NCBI GenBank assembly: GCA_007121115.1
Contig: SKMI01000168.1
Coordinates: 1 to 27,408, forward strand
Direction of reading: 5' to 3'
DNA length: 27,408 bases
DNA from: Paracoccaceae bacterium
GTDB lineage: Bacteria; Pseudomonadota; Alphaproteobacteria; Rhodobacterales; Rhodobacteraceae
A program made the position numbers and the translations under genes. The notes below the pieces were generated by a model. It had not been told where the DNA came from. It did not search any database and worked only from the letters and a program-made list of their open reading frames with translations. Shown here in pieces: positions 10,502 to 17,527 of the stretch (positions are counted from its first letter, which is position 1; the number at the start of each line of letters is the position of its first letter).

Positions 10502-10960
10502 TCAGTCCTGCAGGGCCTCCACCCCATGCTCGCCGATCAGCCGGTAGACCCAGGCCATGGTGCCATCTTCCAGCGGCAGCAGATCGCGGCGATATTTTCG
10601 CCCGGTTCGCTCGTATCGGTCAAGCCGGGCAAGTTCGTCCGGGGTGACGCGGAAGCGCACGCCCGGCAACACGCTGTCGGGGCTGTCGCGCAGGTCACGC
10701 CGTTCGCGGATGACCCCCCGCAGCGCGGCCTCCTCGGCGGGCACTGCGCGGCCAACCACCACGAACCGCACCACCGGGTTGGTTAGCGTGGCAAAGCCGA
10801 AGACATAGCTGTCGCCTTCGGGCAACGGCGGCGCGTTGGGGTCCGCTGCAGGCAGGTAGAAAGGCGCACGCATTATTGCAAAGCCAACGGCCAGCAGCAG
10901 TGCAATCAGGAACAACAGGGCCATGCTTCCGGGTCTCATCCAACTCATGCGCAGCAACAT
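10502..10960 (-). CDS. Membrane-anchored gamma-glutamylcyclotransferase-like protein
   Basis: The 152-residue product starts with a membrane anchor or uncleaved signal (about residues 13-31, MALLFLIALLLAVGFAIM), followed by a small domain of the AIG2/gamma-glutamylcyclotransferase type. YVFGFATLTNPVVRF (52-66) corresponds to the substrate-binding YGSL loop, although the usual Tyr-Gly-Ser is Phe-Ala-Thr here. LDRYERTGRKYRRDLLPL (113-130) holds the expected catalytic Glu at 117, and MAWVYRLIG follows. Family members release 5-oxoproline from gamma-glutamyl compounds. The anchor implies action at the periplasmic face, unless the start is later; ATGs at 10948 and 10939 still retain the anchor. 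No clear ribosome binding site precedes any of them. Operon with the amidoligase gene. Confidence 0.8.
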   Translation of the reverse strand: MLLRMSWMRPGSMALLFLIALLLAVGFAIMRAPFYLPAADPNAPPLPEGDSYVFGFATLTNPVVRFVVVGRAVPAEEAALRGVIRERRDLRDSPDSVLPGVRFRVTPDELARLDRYERTGRKYRRDLLPLEDGTMAWVYRLIGEHGVEALQD

Positions 10961-11214
10961 AGGTGCAAACCCGCCCGGGTGTCGCGCCTTCTGCCTTCAG
11001 TCCCCCTCGGCTCGCGTCCCGGCGGGCGACAGATGCATACGGGTGGCGCACGACGGGGAAGGCACCCGGTGCGCTTGATCGCCATCGAGTCCAGCCGGCG
11101 TTCCGGGCCAACTTGCGCCGCGCTGCCGTCGGGGCCGGGCGATATCAGTCATCGGGGTGTCAGCAACCTGCCCGTTGGTTTTCCCATACGCTTCAACGAT
11201 CTGTGGGAAAGATA

Positions 11215-11301
11215 TGGTGCCCAGGAGAGGACTCGAACCTCCACGCCCATAAGGGCACTAGCACCTGAAGCTAGCGCGTCTACCAGTTCCGCCACCTGGG
11301 C
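11215..11301 (-). tRNA. tRNA-Leu (CAG)
   Basis: The minus strand gives a complete class II tRNA of 87 nt with encoded CCA. The acceptor GCCCAGG pairs with CCTGGGC, the D-arm carries TGGCGGAACTGGTAGACG, and the anticodon stem CTAGC/GCTAG encloses loop TTCAGGT (anticodon CAG). A long variable arm (TGCCCTTATGGGCG) and a T-arm with GGTTCGAGTCC complete it. It closely resembles E. coli tRNA-Leu(CAG). A strong promoter match lies 17 bp upstream. Just past the 3' end, TTTCCCA and TGGGAAA (11210-11204 with 11186-11180) can pair but lack a T-run, so termination here is unclear. Confidence 0.97.
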
Positions 11302-11317
11302 AGGTTGCGTGAGCGCG

Positions 11318-11346
11318 TCTTTACGACCGGGTCCGGAGCGTGTCAA
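11318..11346 (-). promoter_or_regulatory. Promoter of tRNA-Leu
   Basis: On the minus strand a consensus TTGACA (11346-11341) is followed after exactly 17 bp by TAAAGA (11323-11318). Transcription would start about 10 nt before the mature tRNA 5' end, as expected for a stable RNA promoter. Confidence 0.65.
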
Positions 11347-11396
11347 CGGGGCCTGTGACAAAAAACGGCATGCACGCGCGGCGATAGGGAAATACC

Positions 11397-11425
11397 TTGT
11401 GACGCCCCGGGGCCGGGACTATGCA
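11397..11425 (+). promoter_or_regulatory. Candidate promoter for the NDUFA9-like gene
   Basis: TTGTGA (11397-11402), a 17-bp spacer and TATGCA (11420-11425) place a start near 11432, about 20 nt before the ATG and just ahead of the GGAGG ribosome binding site at 11443-11447. Confidence 0.4.
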
Positions 11426-11452
11426 GGGACAGGCCCGCAAGCGGAGGGAAAC

Positions 11453-12439
11453 ATGTCGAAGCTGGTGACAATCTACGGTGGGTCCGGGTTCGTTGGCCGC
11501 TACATCGCCCGGCGGATGGCGCAGGAAGGCTGGCGCGTGCGCGTGGCCGTGCGCCGCCCGAACGAGGCGCTGCACGTGCGCCCCTATGGCGTGGTCGGCC
11601 AGGTGGAGCCGGTGCTGTGCAACATCCGCGATGACGCTTCGGTGCGTGCGGTGATGCAGGGCGCGGATGCGGTGGTCAACTGCGTGGGCATCCTGCACGA
11701 GGTCGGCAAGAACCGGTTCGACGCCGTGCAGGCGGACGGCCCGGCGCGCGTGGCGCGAATCGCCACCGACGAGGGGATTGCGCAGATGGTGCAGATCTCG
11801 GCCATCGGTGCCGATGCCGGATCGGACAGCGCCTATGCCCGCACCAAGGCCAAGGGCGAGGAGGCCGTGCAGGCGCAGTTCCCGAAAGCCGTGATCCTGC
11901 GCCCGTCCATCGTCTTCGGCCCCGAAGACGGCTTCTTCAACCGCTTCGCGGGCATGAGCCGTTTCGGCCCGGTCCTGCCCGTGGTGGGCGCGAACACGCG
12001 GTTCCAGCCGGTCTATGTGGATGATGTCGCGCGCGCGGCGGTCAAGGGCATTCTGGGCCAGGCGGAGCCGGGGATCTACGAACTGGGCGGGCCGGAGGTA
12101 AAGAGCTTCCGCGAACTCATGGAGATCATGCTGGCCGAGATCCGGCGCAAGCGTCTGATCGTCAACGTCCCGTTTCCAGTGGCCAACATCATGGCCGGGG
12201 CACTGGGCGCGCTGCAGGTCGCCACGCTGGGGCTGTTCAGCAACAGCCTGCTGACGCGCGACCAGGTGCGCCAGTTGCGGCGCGACAACGTGGTGGCCGA
12301 GGGCGCGCGCGGTCTGGCCGATCTGGGCATCGTGCCGACGCCGATGGAAACCGTGCTGCCCGGCTACCTCTGGGCCTATCGCCCTGGCGGGCAATACAAG
12401 GCGATCCAGGAATCCGCGTCACGGCTGCGGCAGGGATAG
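11453..12439 (+). CDS. NDUFA9-like NAD(P)-binding protein (atypical SDR)
   Basis: A 328-residue atypical short-chain dehydrogenase/reductase with an N-terminal Rossmann motif GGSGFVGRYIARRM (residues 9-22), the strand-loop AVVNCVGILHEVGKNRFD, a YARTK segment matching the Tyr-x3-Lys pair, and VILRPSIVFGPEDGFFNRFA. This combination is typical of the complex I NDUFA9 subunit-like family in alphaproteobacteria. The eukaryotic relative is an accessory, NADPH-binding, largely structural subunit of NADH dehydrogenase; the bacterial role is less certain. ATG 11453 is chosen because GGAGG ends 5 nt before it; upstream codons read through the tRNA region and cannot be coding. It is transcribed toward sdhB, which ends 137 bp away on the other strand. 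I see no clear terminator between them. Confidence 0.88.
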   Translation: MSKLVTIYGGSGFVGRYIARRMAQEGWRVRVAVRRPNEALHVRPYGVVGQVEPVLCNIRDDASVRAVMQGADAVVNCVGILHEVGKNRFDAVQADGPARVARIATDEGIAQMVQISAIGADAGSDSAYARTKAKGEEAVQAQFPKAVILRPSIVFGPEDGFFNRFAGMSRFGPVLPVVGANTRFQPVYVDDVARAAVKGILGQAEPGIYELGGPEVKSFRELMEIMLAEIRRKRLIVNVPFPVANIMAGALGALQVATLGLFSNSLLTRDQVRQLRRDNVVAEGARGLADLGIVPTPMETVLPGYLWAYRPGGQYKAIQESASRLRQG

Positions 12440-12576
12440 GGGTGGAGGCGCCTTGAGGCACCCGCGAATCCGCGCATGCCTGAGGGGGCGCTTTCCCTGG
12501 CATCTCGAACCCATGACCCCGCCGCCTGAGCGATCAGGGAGCAGGCACGCTGGACGTGCGGCTGGAGCGGGCGGTG

Positions 12577-13356
12577 TCAGACCACCCGCTCGACCATCAA
12601 CTTCTTGATCTCGGCAATTGCCTTGGCCGGGTTCAGCCCCTTGGGGCAGGTCTTGGCGCAGTTCATGATCGTGTGGCAGCGATAAAGCTTGAACGGGTCG
12701 TGCAGGTCGTCCAGCCGCTCGCCCGTGGCCTCGTCCCGCGAATCGATGATCCAGCGATAGGCGTGCAGCAGCGCCGCCGGCCCCAGATAGCGGTCACCGT
12801 TCCACCAGTAGGACGGGCAGGCGGTCGAGCAGCAGGCGCACATCACGCATTCATAGAGCCCGTCGAGCTTTTCGCGGTCCTCGATGGACTGCTTCCACTC
12901 CTTGGCGGGCGTGTTCGACTTGGTTTCCAGCCAGGGCTGGATGCTGGCGTGCTGGGCGTAGAAATGCGTCAGGTCCGGGATCAGGTCCTTGACCACCGGC
13001 ATGTGCGGCAGGGGGTAGATCGCCACGTCGCCCTTCACCTGATCCATGCCGAAGATGCAGGCCAGTTCGTTGCCCCCGTCGATGTTCATGGCGCAGGACC
13101 CGCAGATGCCTTCGCGGCACGACCGGCGGAAGGTCAGGGTCGGGTCGACCTTGGACTTGATCCAGATCAGCGCGTCCAGCACCATCGGCCCGCAATCGTC
13201 CAGGTCAACGAAGAACGTGTCCACGCGCGGCGGCCCGTCCTCGTCCGGGTTCCAGCGGTAGATGCGGAAGGTGCGCAGGTTCTTGGCGCCTTCGGGCTTC
13301 GGCCATGTCTTGCCGGTGCGCATCTGGCTGTTCTTGGGCAGGGTGAGTTGAACCAT
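12577..13356 (-). CDS. sdhB: Succinate dehydrogenase iron-sulfur subunit
   Basis: SdhB carries electrons from the flavin of SdhA to ubiquinone in complex II. The 259-residue protein shows all three clusters. The [2Fe-2S] ligands are C80, C85, C88 and C100 (SCREGICGSCAMNIDGGNELAC in two parts). The [4Fe-4S] ligands are C170, C173 and C176 with C180-Pro (CVMCACCSTACP). The [3Fe-4S] region is C227, C233 and C237 (CHTIMNCAKTCPKGLNP). Full length. GAGGAGG lies 8 nt before the ATG, and only 12 bp separate it from the sdhA stop. It is the last gene of sdhCDAB; a convergent gene lies downstream. Confidence 0.98.
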   Translation of the reverse strand: MVQLTLPKNSQMRTGKTWPKPEGAKNLRTFRIYRWNPDEDGPPRVDTFFVDLDDCGPMVLDALIWIKSKVDPTLTFRRSCREGICGSCAMNIDGGNELACIFGMDQVKGDVAIYPLPHMPVVKDLIPDLTHFYAQHASIQPWLETKSNTPAKEWKQSIEDREKLDGLYECVMCACCSTACPSYWWNGDRYLGPAALLHAYRWIIDSRDEATGERLDDLHDPFKLYRCHTIMNCAKTCPKGLNPAKAIAEIKKLMVERVV

Positions 13357-13368
13357 TCGGTTGCCTCC

Positions 13369-15174
13369 TCAGTAGACGCGCGCTTTCGGCGCGATCTTCT
13401 TGGGGTCGATGCCGCCCTGATCCGCCGGGGTCAGGGGTTCGGTGTGGACGGGGCGATAATCGAGCGAGACCTTGGCCCCATCGACCCAGGCCAGCGTGTG
13501 CTTGCGCCACGTCTTGTCGTCGCGGTCGGGGTAATCCTCGTGCGCATGCGCGCCCCGGCTTTCCTTGCGTGCCTCGGCGCTGACGATGGTCGTCAGTGCG
13601 TTGGGCATCAGGTTGTCCAGTTCCAGCGTTTCCATCAGGTCGGAGTTCCAGATCAGCGAGCGGTCGGTGACCTGCAGGTCGTCCATCTTGGTGGCGACGG
13701 CGGCCATGCGCCTGACCCCCTCGGCCAGCGTCTTGTCGGTGCGGAAGACTGCGGCGTCTTCCTGCATGGTCTTCTGCATCTCCAGCCGCAGATCGGCCGT
13801 CGGGACAGCGCCGCTGGCGTTGCGCAGCTTGTCGAAGCGCTCCAGCGCCTTGTCGACGCTGGCGCGGTTCAGGGTGGGGGTGGGCGCACCCGCATCCACC
13901 ACCTGGCCCGCGCGGATGGCCGCCGCGCGCCCGAACACCACCAGGTCGATGAGCGAGTTCGACCCCAGCCGGTTGGCCCCGTGCACACTGGCGCAGGCCG
14001 CTTCGCCCACGGCCATCAGCCCGGGCGCCACCCGGTCGGGGTTTTCGGCGTCGGCGTTCAACACCTCGCCCCAATAGTTCGTCGGAATGCCGCCCATGTT
14101 GTAATGCACCGTCGGCAGCACCGGGATCGGCTCGCGCGTCACATCGACCCCGGAAAACACCTGCGCGCTTTCGGAAATCCCGGGCAGACGCAGTTTCAGC
14201 GTCTCGGGCGGCAGGTGGTTCAGGTGCAGGTGGATGTGGTCCTTGTTCGGTCCCACCCCGCGGCCCTCGCGGATTTCGATCGTCATGCAGCGGCTGACCA
14301 CATCGCGGCTGGCCAGGTCCTTGTAGGTCGGCGCGTAGCGCTCCATGAAGCGCTCGCCCTCGGAGTTGGTCAGATAGCCCCCTTCGCCGCGCGCGCCCTC
14401 GGTGATCAGGCAGCCCGCGCCATAGATGCCTGTGGGGTGGAACTGCACGAACTCCATGTCCTGCAGGGGCAGCCCGGCGCGGGCGATCATCCCGTTGCCG
14501 TCGCCGGTGCAGGTGTGCGCGCTGGTCGCGCTGAAATAGGCCCGGCCATAGCCGCCGGTGGCCAGCACCACCATCTTGGCGTTGAACGCATGCAGCGTGC
14601 CGTCATCGAGCTTCCAGGCCAGCACGCCCTGACAGACGCCGTCGTCGGACATGATCAGGTCGATGGCGAAGTATTCGATGTAGAACTCGGCTTTCTGCTT
14701 CAGCGACTGACCATAGAGCGTGTGCAGCATGGCGTGCCCGGTCCGGTCGGCCGCGGCGCAGGTGCGCTGCACCGGGGGGCCTTCGCCATACTCGGTCGTG
14801 TGGCCACCAAAGGGCCGCTGGTAGATCTTGCCATCCTCGGTCCGCGAGAAGGGCACGCCGTAGTGTTCCAGCTCGTAGACCGCCTTGGGCGCCTCGCGCG
14901 CAAGGTATTCCATGGCGTCGGCATCGCCCAGCCAGTCGCTGCCCTTCACGGTGTCATACATGTGCCACTGCCAGCTGTCCGGCCCCATGTTCGACAAGGA
15001 CGCGGCGATCCCGCCCTGCGCCGCCACGGTGTGCGACCGCGTGGGGAACACCTTGGTCACGCAGGCGGTCTTCAACCCCTGTTCGGCCATCCCAAGCGTG
15101 GCGCGCAGCCCCGCACCCCCGGCGCCGACCACCACCACGTCATAGCTGTGTTCTTCGATCTGATATGCAGACAT
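13369..15174 (-). CDS. sdhA: Succinate dehydrogenase flavoprotein subunit
   Basis: SdhA oxidises succinate to fumarate with covalently bound FAD. The start at 15174 gives 601 residues beginning MSAYQIEEHSYDVVVVGAG. The frame is open 30 codons farther, but that stretch overlaps sdhD and is not family-like; GAGG about 10 nt upstream supports 15174. Seen in order: dinucleotide-binding GAGGAGLRA (17-25), RSHTVAAQGGI with the FAD-linking histidine at H48, FVQFHPTGIYGAG, ITEGARGEGG, and GANRLGSNSLIDLVVFGR near the C-terminal part of the flavin domain. The C-terminus ends KIAPKARVY as in relatives. It is 13 bp after sdhD and 12 bp before sdhB. Confidence 0.98.
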   Translation of the reverse strand: MSAYQIEEHSYDVVVVGAGGAGLRATLGMAEQGLKTACVTKVFPTRSHTVAAQGGIAASLSNMGPDSWQWHMYDTVKGSDWLGDADAMEYLAREAPKAVYELEHYGVPFSRTEDGKIYQRPFGGHTTEYGEGPPVQRTCAAADRTGHAMLHTLYGQSLKQKAEFYIEYFAIDLIMSDDGVCQGVLAWKLDDGTLHAFNAKMVVLATGGYGRAYFSATSAHTCTGDGNGMIARAGLPLQDMEFVQFHPTGIYGAGCLITEGARGEGGYLTNSEGERFMERYAPTYKDLASRDVVSRCMTIEIREGRGVGPNKDHIHLHLNHLPPETLKLRLPGISESAQVFSGVDVTREPIPVLPTVHYNMGGIPTNYWGEVLNADAENPDRVAPGLMAVGEAACASVHGANRLGSNSLIDLVVFGRAAAIRAGQVVDAGAPTPTLNRASVDKALERFDKLRNASGAVPTADLRLEMQKTMQEDAAVFRTDKTLAEGVRRMAAVATKMDDLQVTDRSLIWNSDLMETLELDNLMPNALTTIVSAEARKESRGAHAHEDYPDRDDKTWRKHTLAWVDGAKVSLDYRPVHTEPLTPADQGGIDPKKIAPKARVY

Positions 15175-15187
15175 GCGTTCGTTTTCC

Positions 15188-15568
15188 TCAGGCGCTGAAC
15201 AGGACGGTGGCGACCGACAGGATACCGGCGATGCCAAGCGCCCAGCACAGCAGTGTATTCGCAATCAGCAGCGCAGTGCGCAGGCCCTTGGTCGATACGT
15301 AGTCCTCGATCACCACCTGCAACCCCTGCATCAGATGCGCAAATGCCGCAGCCATGAACAGCACCGCCACCAGCGCGTGCCACAGGTTCGAATAGGTGGC
15401 GACGAACGCCTCATGCCCGTTGCCCAGCGCGCGGCCGAACGGAAAGATGAACAGCAGCGTCAGCGGCACCAGCGCGATCGAGGTCAACCGCTGGCTCCAC
15501 CAGTGCCCCACCCCTTCACCGGCGGCGCCGTGGCCATGCACGCGGGCGTAATCGGTTCTGTATCCCAT
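15188..15568 (-). CDS. sdhD: Succinate dehydrogenase membrane anchor subunit
   Basis: The 126-residue SdhD has three hydrophobic helices (about 29-48, 61-80 and 97-122). GHWWSQRLTSIALVPLTLLF begins helix one. FAHLMQGLQVVIEDY (residues 76-90) contains His78 and the Asp89-Tyr90 pair, which match the heme-ligand histidine and the quinone-site Asp-Tyr of E. coli SdhD. ATG 15568 has GGAGG 9 nt upstream and is 12 bp from the sdhC stop. It anchors SdhAB to the inner membrane with SdhC. Confidence 0.95.
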   Translation of the reverse strand: MGYRTDYARVHGHGAAGEGVGHWWSQRLTSIALVPLTLLFIFPFGRALGNGHEAFVATYSNLWHALVAVLFMAAAFAHLMQGLQVVIEDYVSTKGLRTALLIANTLLCWALGIAGILSVATVLFSA

Positions 15569-15580
15569 GTTCCGGCCTCC

Positions 15581-15967
15581 TCAGATGACGATGATGACGG
15601 TGACGAGGGTCATCACAACCGAGGCGCCCAGCACCACGTAGGAGGATTTCTCCACAATCTCGACGTCCATCATCCGGCCCGTGTCCCAGATCAGGTGACG
15701 GATGGAGTTGAGCATGTGATACCACAGCGCCCAGAGCGAGCCGAACAGGATCAGGTTGCCGATCCACGAGGTCAGCAGCCCGTCGACAGTCGCGAAATAC
15801 TCCGCCGAAAACGCCCCCGCCGCAAACCACCAGACGATCAGCACCGCCGCCAGCGTCATGCCGACCCCGGTGATGCGGTTCAGGATCGAGGTGATGGCCG
15901 CCAGCGGCAGGCGATAGACCTGCAGATGCGGCGAAAGCGGGCGGTTGCCCCGGTTCACGTCTGCCAT
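15581..15967 (-). CDS. sdhC: Succinate dehydrogenase cytochrome b556 subunit
   Basis: The 128-residue heme b and quinone-binding anchor subunit begins MADVNRGNRPLSPHLQVYR. ATG 15967 has AAGGAG 7 nt upstream; a longer reading to 16027 lacks family similarity. LSPHLQVYRLPLAAITSILNR carries Ser27 and Arg31, which correspond to the quinone-site residues of E. coli SdhC. LWYHMLNSIRHLIWD (81-95) holds His84 and His91, matching the conserved heme-region histidines. Three membrane helices are visible. It is the first gene of sdhCDAB. The 201-bp gap upstream carries a paired TGATCACA element and two leader hairpins. Confidence 0.96.
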   Translation of the reverse strand: MADVNRGNRPLSPHLQVYRLPLAAITSILNRITGVGMTLAAVLIVWWFAAGAFSAEYFATVDGLLTSWIGNLILFGSLWALWYHMLNSIRHLIWDTGRMMDVEIVEKSSYVVLGASVVMTLVTVIIVI

Positions 15968-15988
15968 GCGGCGGCTCCTTTGCAGCGA

Positions 15989-16050
15989 CGCCCCTGCATG
16001 CGGGGCGCAATCGGTATTCCGTGACATACCGGTTTCTTCCTGAATGTCAC
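15989..16050 (-). promoter_or_regulatory. Hairpins in the sdhC 5' leader
   Basis: Two inverted repeats lie between the paired operator and sdhC. CGCCCC (15989-15994) pairs with GGGGCG (16002-16007). GTGACAT (16021-16027) pairs with ATGTCAC (16044-16050). The first ends 22 nt before the sdhC start codon. They could be leader RNA structures or, for the second, a weak protein site. No U-run follows, so they are not intrinsic terminators. Confidence 0.35.
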
Positions 16051-16118
16051 GCGCTCAGGCGGCGCAGGCGTCCGATTCGCGGCAATGTTTGCGCCCGCAG
16101 CACTCACACGCCCGCTTT

Positions 16119-16154
16119 CGTGATCACAATTTTTCTGCGTGTGATCACAAGGGC
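16119..16154 (-). promoter_or_regulatory. Paired TGATCACA operator upstream of sdhCDAB
   Basis: Two copies of TGATCACA (16121-16128 and 16142-16149) have their TGATCA palindromes centred exactly 21 bp apart, two helical turns. They lie 152 bp upstream of the sdhC start. The 36-bp block is identical at 31 positions, without gaps, to the block at 20702-20737 upstream of sucC. Such conservation between two separate TCA-cycle operons is best explained by binding of one dimeric regulator pair. The regulator is not in this window. I cannot assign a -35/-10 pair, so activator or repressor action cannot be decided. Confidence 0.7.
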
Positions 16155-16168
16155 GGCGCGCCGCCGAC

Positions 16169-17212
16169 TCAGACCGGCACCAGCGCCCAGTAATCGAAAT
16201 CCAGCAGCACCTCGGGCAGATACTTGCCGTCCTCGCCGCGCAGCACGAAGGGCGCGCCCGTGGTCGCCACCAGCCGCAGCCGCAGCGCGCCCACCCCCGG
16301 CGCCGCCGTTTCGGCCCGGTCCAGCACCTCGGACCAGGCCCGCACGGTGTCGCCGGCGAAACAGGGGTTGGCATGGGCGCCACCGTTGATCGCCGCGATC
16401 ATCTGCGCATTGGCCAGCCCGTTGAAGGACAGCGCGCGGCCGAGGCTGATCACATGCCCGCCATAGATCAACCGCTTCCCGTCCGTACGCTGGCTGGCAT
16501 CGAAATGCACCTTGGCGGTGTTCTGCCACAGCCGCGTGGCCAGCATGTGCTCGGCCTCTTCCACCGTCACGCCGTCCACATGGTCGATGGTCTCGCCCAC
16601 CGCATAATCCCCCCAGCGGTGCCGCTCCCCCGCCTGCGCGAAGTCATAGGCGGAAAAATCCAGCCCCTTCGGCACCACCAGGTCGCCCGCCGCCACCGCC
16701 CCGGCCAGGTCCGGCACCACGGTTTCGGGTGCCGACGCCTCCGGCTCGCGCTTCTTCACCATCACCCAGCGGACATACTCCAGCACCGTCTCGCCGCGCT
16801 GGTTCAGCCCCCGCGTGCGCACCCAGACCACGCCGGAGCGCCCGTTCGAGTTCTGCTTAAGCCCGATCACCTGCGATTGCGCCCGCAACGTGTCCCCGGG
16901 CCACACCGGCGCCAGAAACCGCCCCTCGGCATAGCCGAGGTTCGCCACCGCGTTCAGGCTGATGTCCGGCACGGTCTTGCCGAATACCGTGTGAAACACG
17001 ATCAGATCATCCAGCGGACTGGCCCGCAACCCGCAGGCGCGGGCGAATTCGTCCGAGGAATACAGCGCCCCCCGCGCCGGATAGAGCGCGTGATAAAGCG
17101 CCCGCTCCCCGCCCGATAGCGTGCGCGGCACCGCATGGTCGATCACCTCGCCCAGCCGATAATCCTCGAAGAACCGCCCCGCCGCGGTCTTGTTTCGCGC
17201 CGCCTTGCCCAT
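16169..17212 (-). CDS. mch: Mesaconyl-C1-CoA hydratase (beta-methylmalyl-CoA dehydratase)
   Basis: Mch hydrates mesaconyl-C1-CoA to beta-methylmalyl-CoA in the ethylmalonyl-CoA pathway, which replaces the glyoxylate shunt for acetate and C2 growth in many Rhodobacterales. The 347-residue product begins MGKAARNKTAAGRFFEDYRLG and is a double hot-dog (MaoC-type) protein. Seen: GERALYHALYPARGALYSSDEFA, FHTVFGKTVPDISLNAVANLG, and in the second half HMLATRLWQNTAKVHFD and RLIYGGHVISLGRALSFNG, which are split copies of the dehydratase scaffold. ATG 17212 is preferred because AAGGGG lies 6 nt before it; an in-frame ATG at 17227 has no such site. Upstream are DUF1737, nnrU-like and mcl2; downstream is the sdh operon. 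This order resembles that in Rhodobacter sphaeroides as I recall it. Confidence 0.92.
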   Translation of the reverse strand: MGKAARNKTAAGRFFEDYRLGEVIDHAVPRTLSGGERALYHALYPARGALYSSDEFARACGLRASPLDDLIVFHTVFGKTVPDISLNAVANLGYAEGRFLAPVWPGDTLRAQSQVIGLKQNSNGRSGVVWVRTRGLNQRGETVLEYVRWVMVKKREPEASAPETVVPDLAGAVAAGDLVVPKGLDFSAYDFAQAGERHRWGDYAVGETIDHVDGVTVEEAEHMLATRLWQNTAKVHFDASQRTDGKRLIYGGHVISLGRALSFNGLANAQMIAAINGGAHANPCFAGDTVRAWSEVLDRAETAAPGVGALRLRLVATTGAPFVLRGEDGKYLPEVLLDFDYWALVPV

Positions 17213-17230
17213 CGCTTGCCCCTTCATCTT

Positions 17231-17318
17231 GCCCAAAATACCCGCGGGGGAGGGCGGCTGTAGGCCGCCCGGGGGCGGCAGCCCCCTCACAGACCAGTCG
17301 AGGACGGCAGCCCCCTCA
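17231..17318 (-). repeat. Candidate dispersed intergenic palindromic element
   Basis: The gap between DUF1737 and mch is built from repeats. CGGCAGCCCCCTCA occurs twice (17276-17289 and 17305-17318), and the second copy contains the DUF1737 stop codon. GGGGGC/GCCCCC (17271-17276 with 17281-17286) and GGGCGGC/GCCGCCC (17252-17258 with 17264-17270) form adjacent hairpins. On the minus strand they are followed by CCGCGGGTATTTTGGGCAAG. This layout (GGGGGCT..GCCCCC, then CCGCGGG-TATTTTGG-CAAGATGAAG) resembles short intergenic elements common in Rhodobacterales; that assignment rests on recollection and needs a genome search. Confidence 0.5.
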
Positions 17319-17522
17319 GAGCGCCCCCAGTTTCATGCCCGGGTCATACTCCGCGCCCGGCACATCCTTGACCACCGCCTGCGCGCAGCGCATCACGCCG
17401 GTGCGCGCGTCGAACGCATAGGCGGGCGCGCCGTGCAGCACCCAGCCCGCGTTCAGCGCTGCCGTCACCTTGTGGCAGAAGGCGGCGTCATCTTCGCCGG
17501 TGAGCAATCGATACGCCCGCAT
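17316..17522 (-). CDS. DUF1737 family protein
   Basis: A 68-residue soluble protein beginning MRAYRLLTGEDDAAFCHKVT. The pattern YRxLTGxDDxxFCxxV, then LNAGWVLHGAPAY, CAQAVVKDV and the C-terminal YDPGMKL match the DUF1737 family, which has no known function. It starts 5 bp after the stop of the nnrU-like gene and is very likely translated from the same mRNA. Two cysteines (16 and 46) are present. The stop codon lies in a 14-bp sequence that is repeated downstream. Confidence 0.88.
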   Translation of the reverse strand: MRAYRLLTGEDDAAFCHKVTAALNAGWVLHGAPAYAFDARTGVMRCAQAVVKDVPGAEYDPGMKLGAL

Positions 17523-17527
17523 CCCGC

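Noticed and set aside
11215..11301. tRNA-Leu as an integration site for a mobile element
   Set aside because: No integrase, no repeated 3' tRNA end and no change of gene character on either side.
12556..15198. An 880-codon open frame opposite sdhAB
   Set aside because: Antisense shadow of sdhA and sdhB, whose cofactor motifs are all intact; the shadow product is low-complexity and resembles no family.
16152..16165. Palindrome GGCGGCGCGCCGCC just after mch as a terminator
   Set aside because: A 5-bp stem with a 4-nt loop is possible but no U-run follows on the minus strand; GC palindromes of this kind are common in such DNA.
16447..16454. A third TGATCACA inside mch
   Set aside because: It lies in coding sequence, is single, and lacks the paired partner and flanks of the two intergenic blocks.
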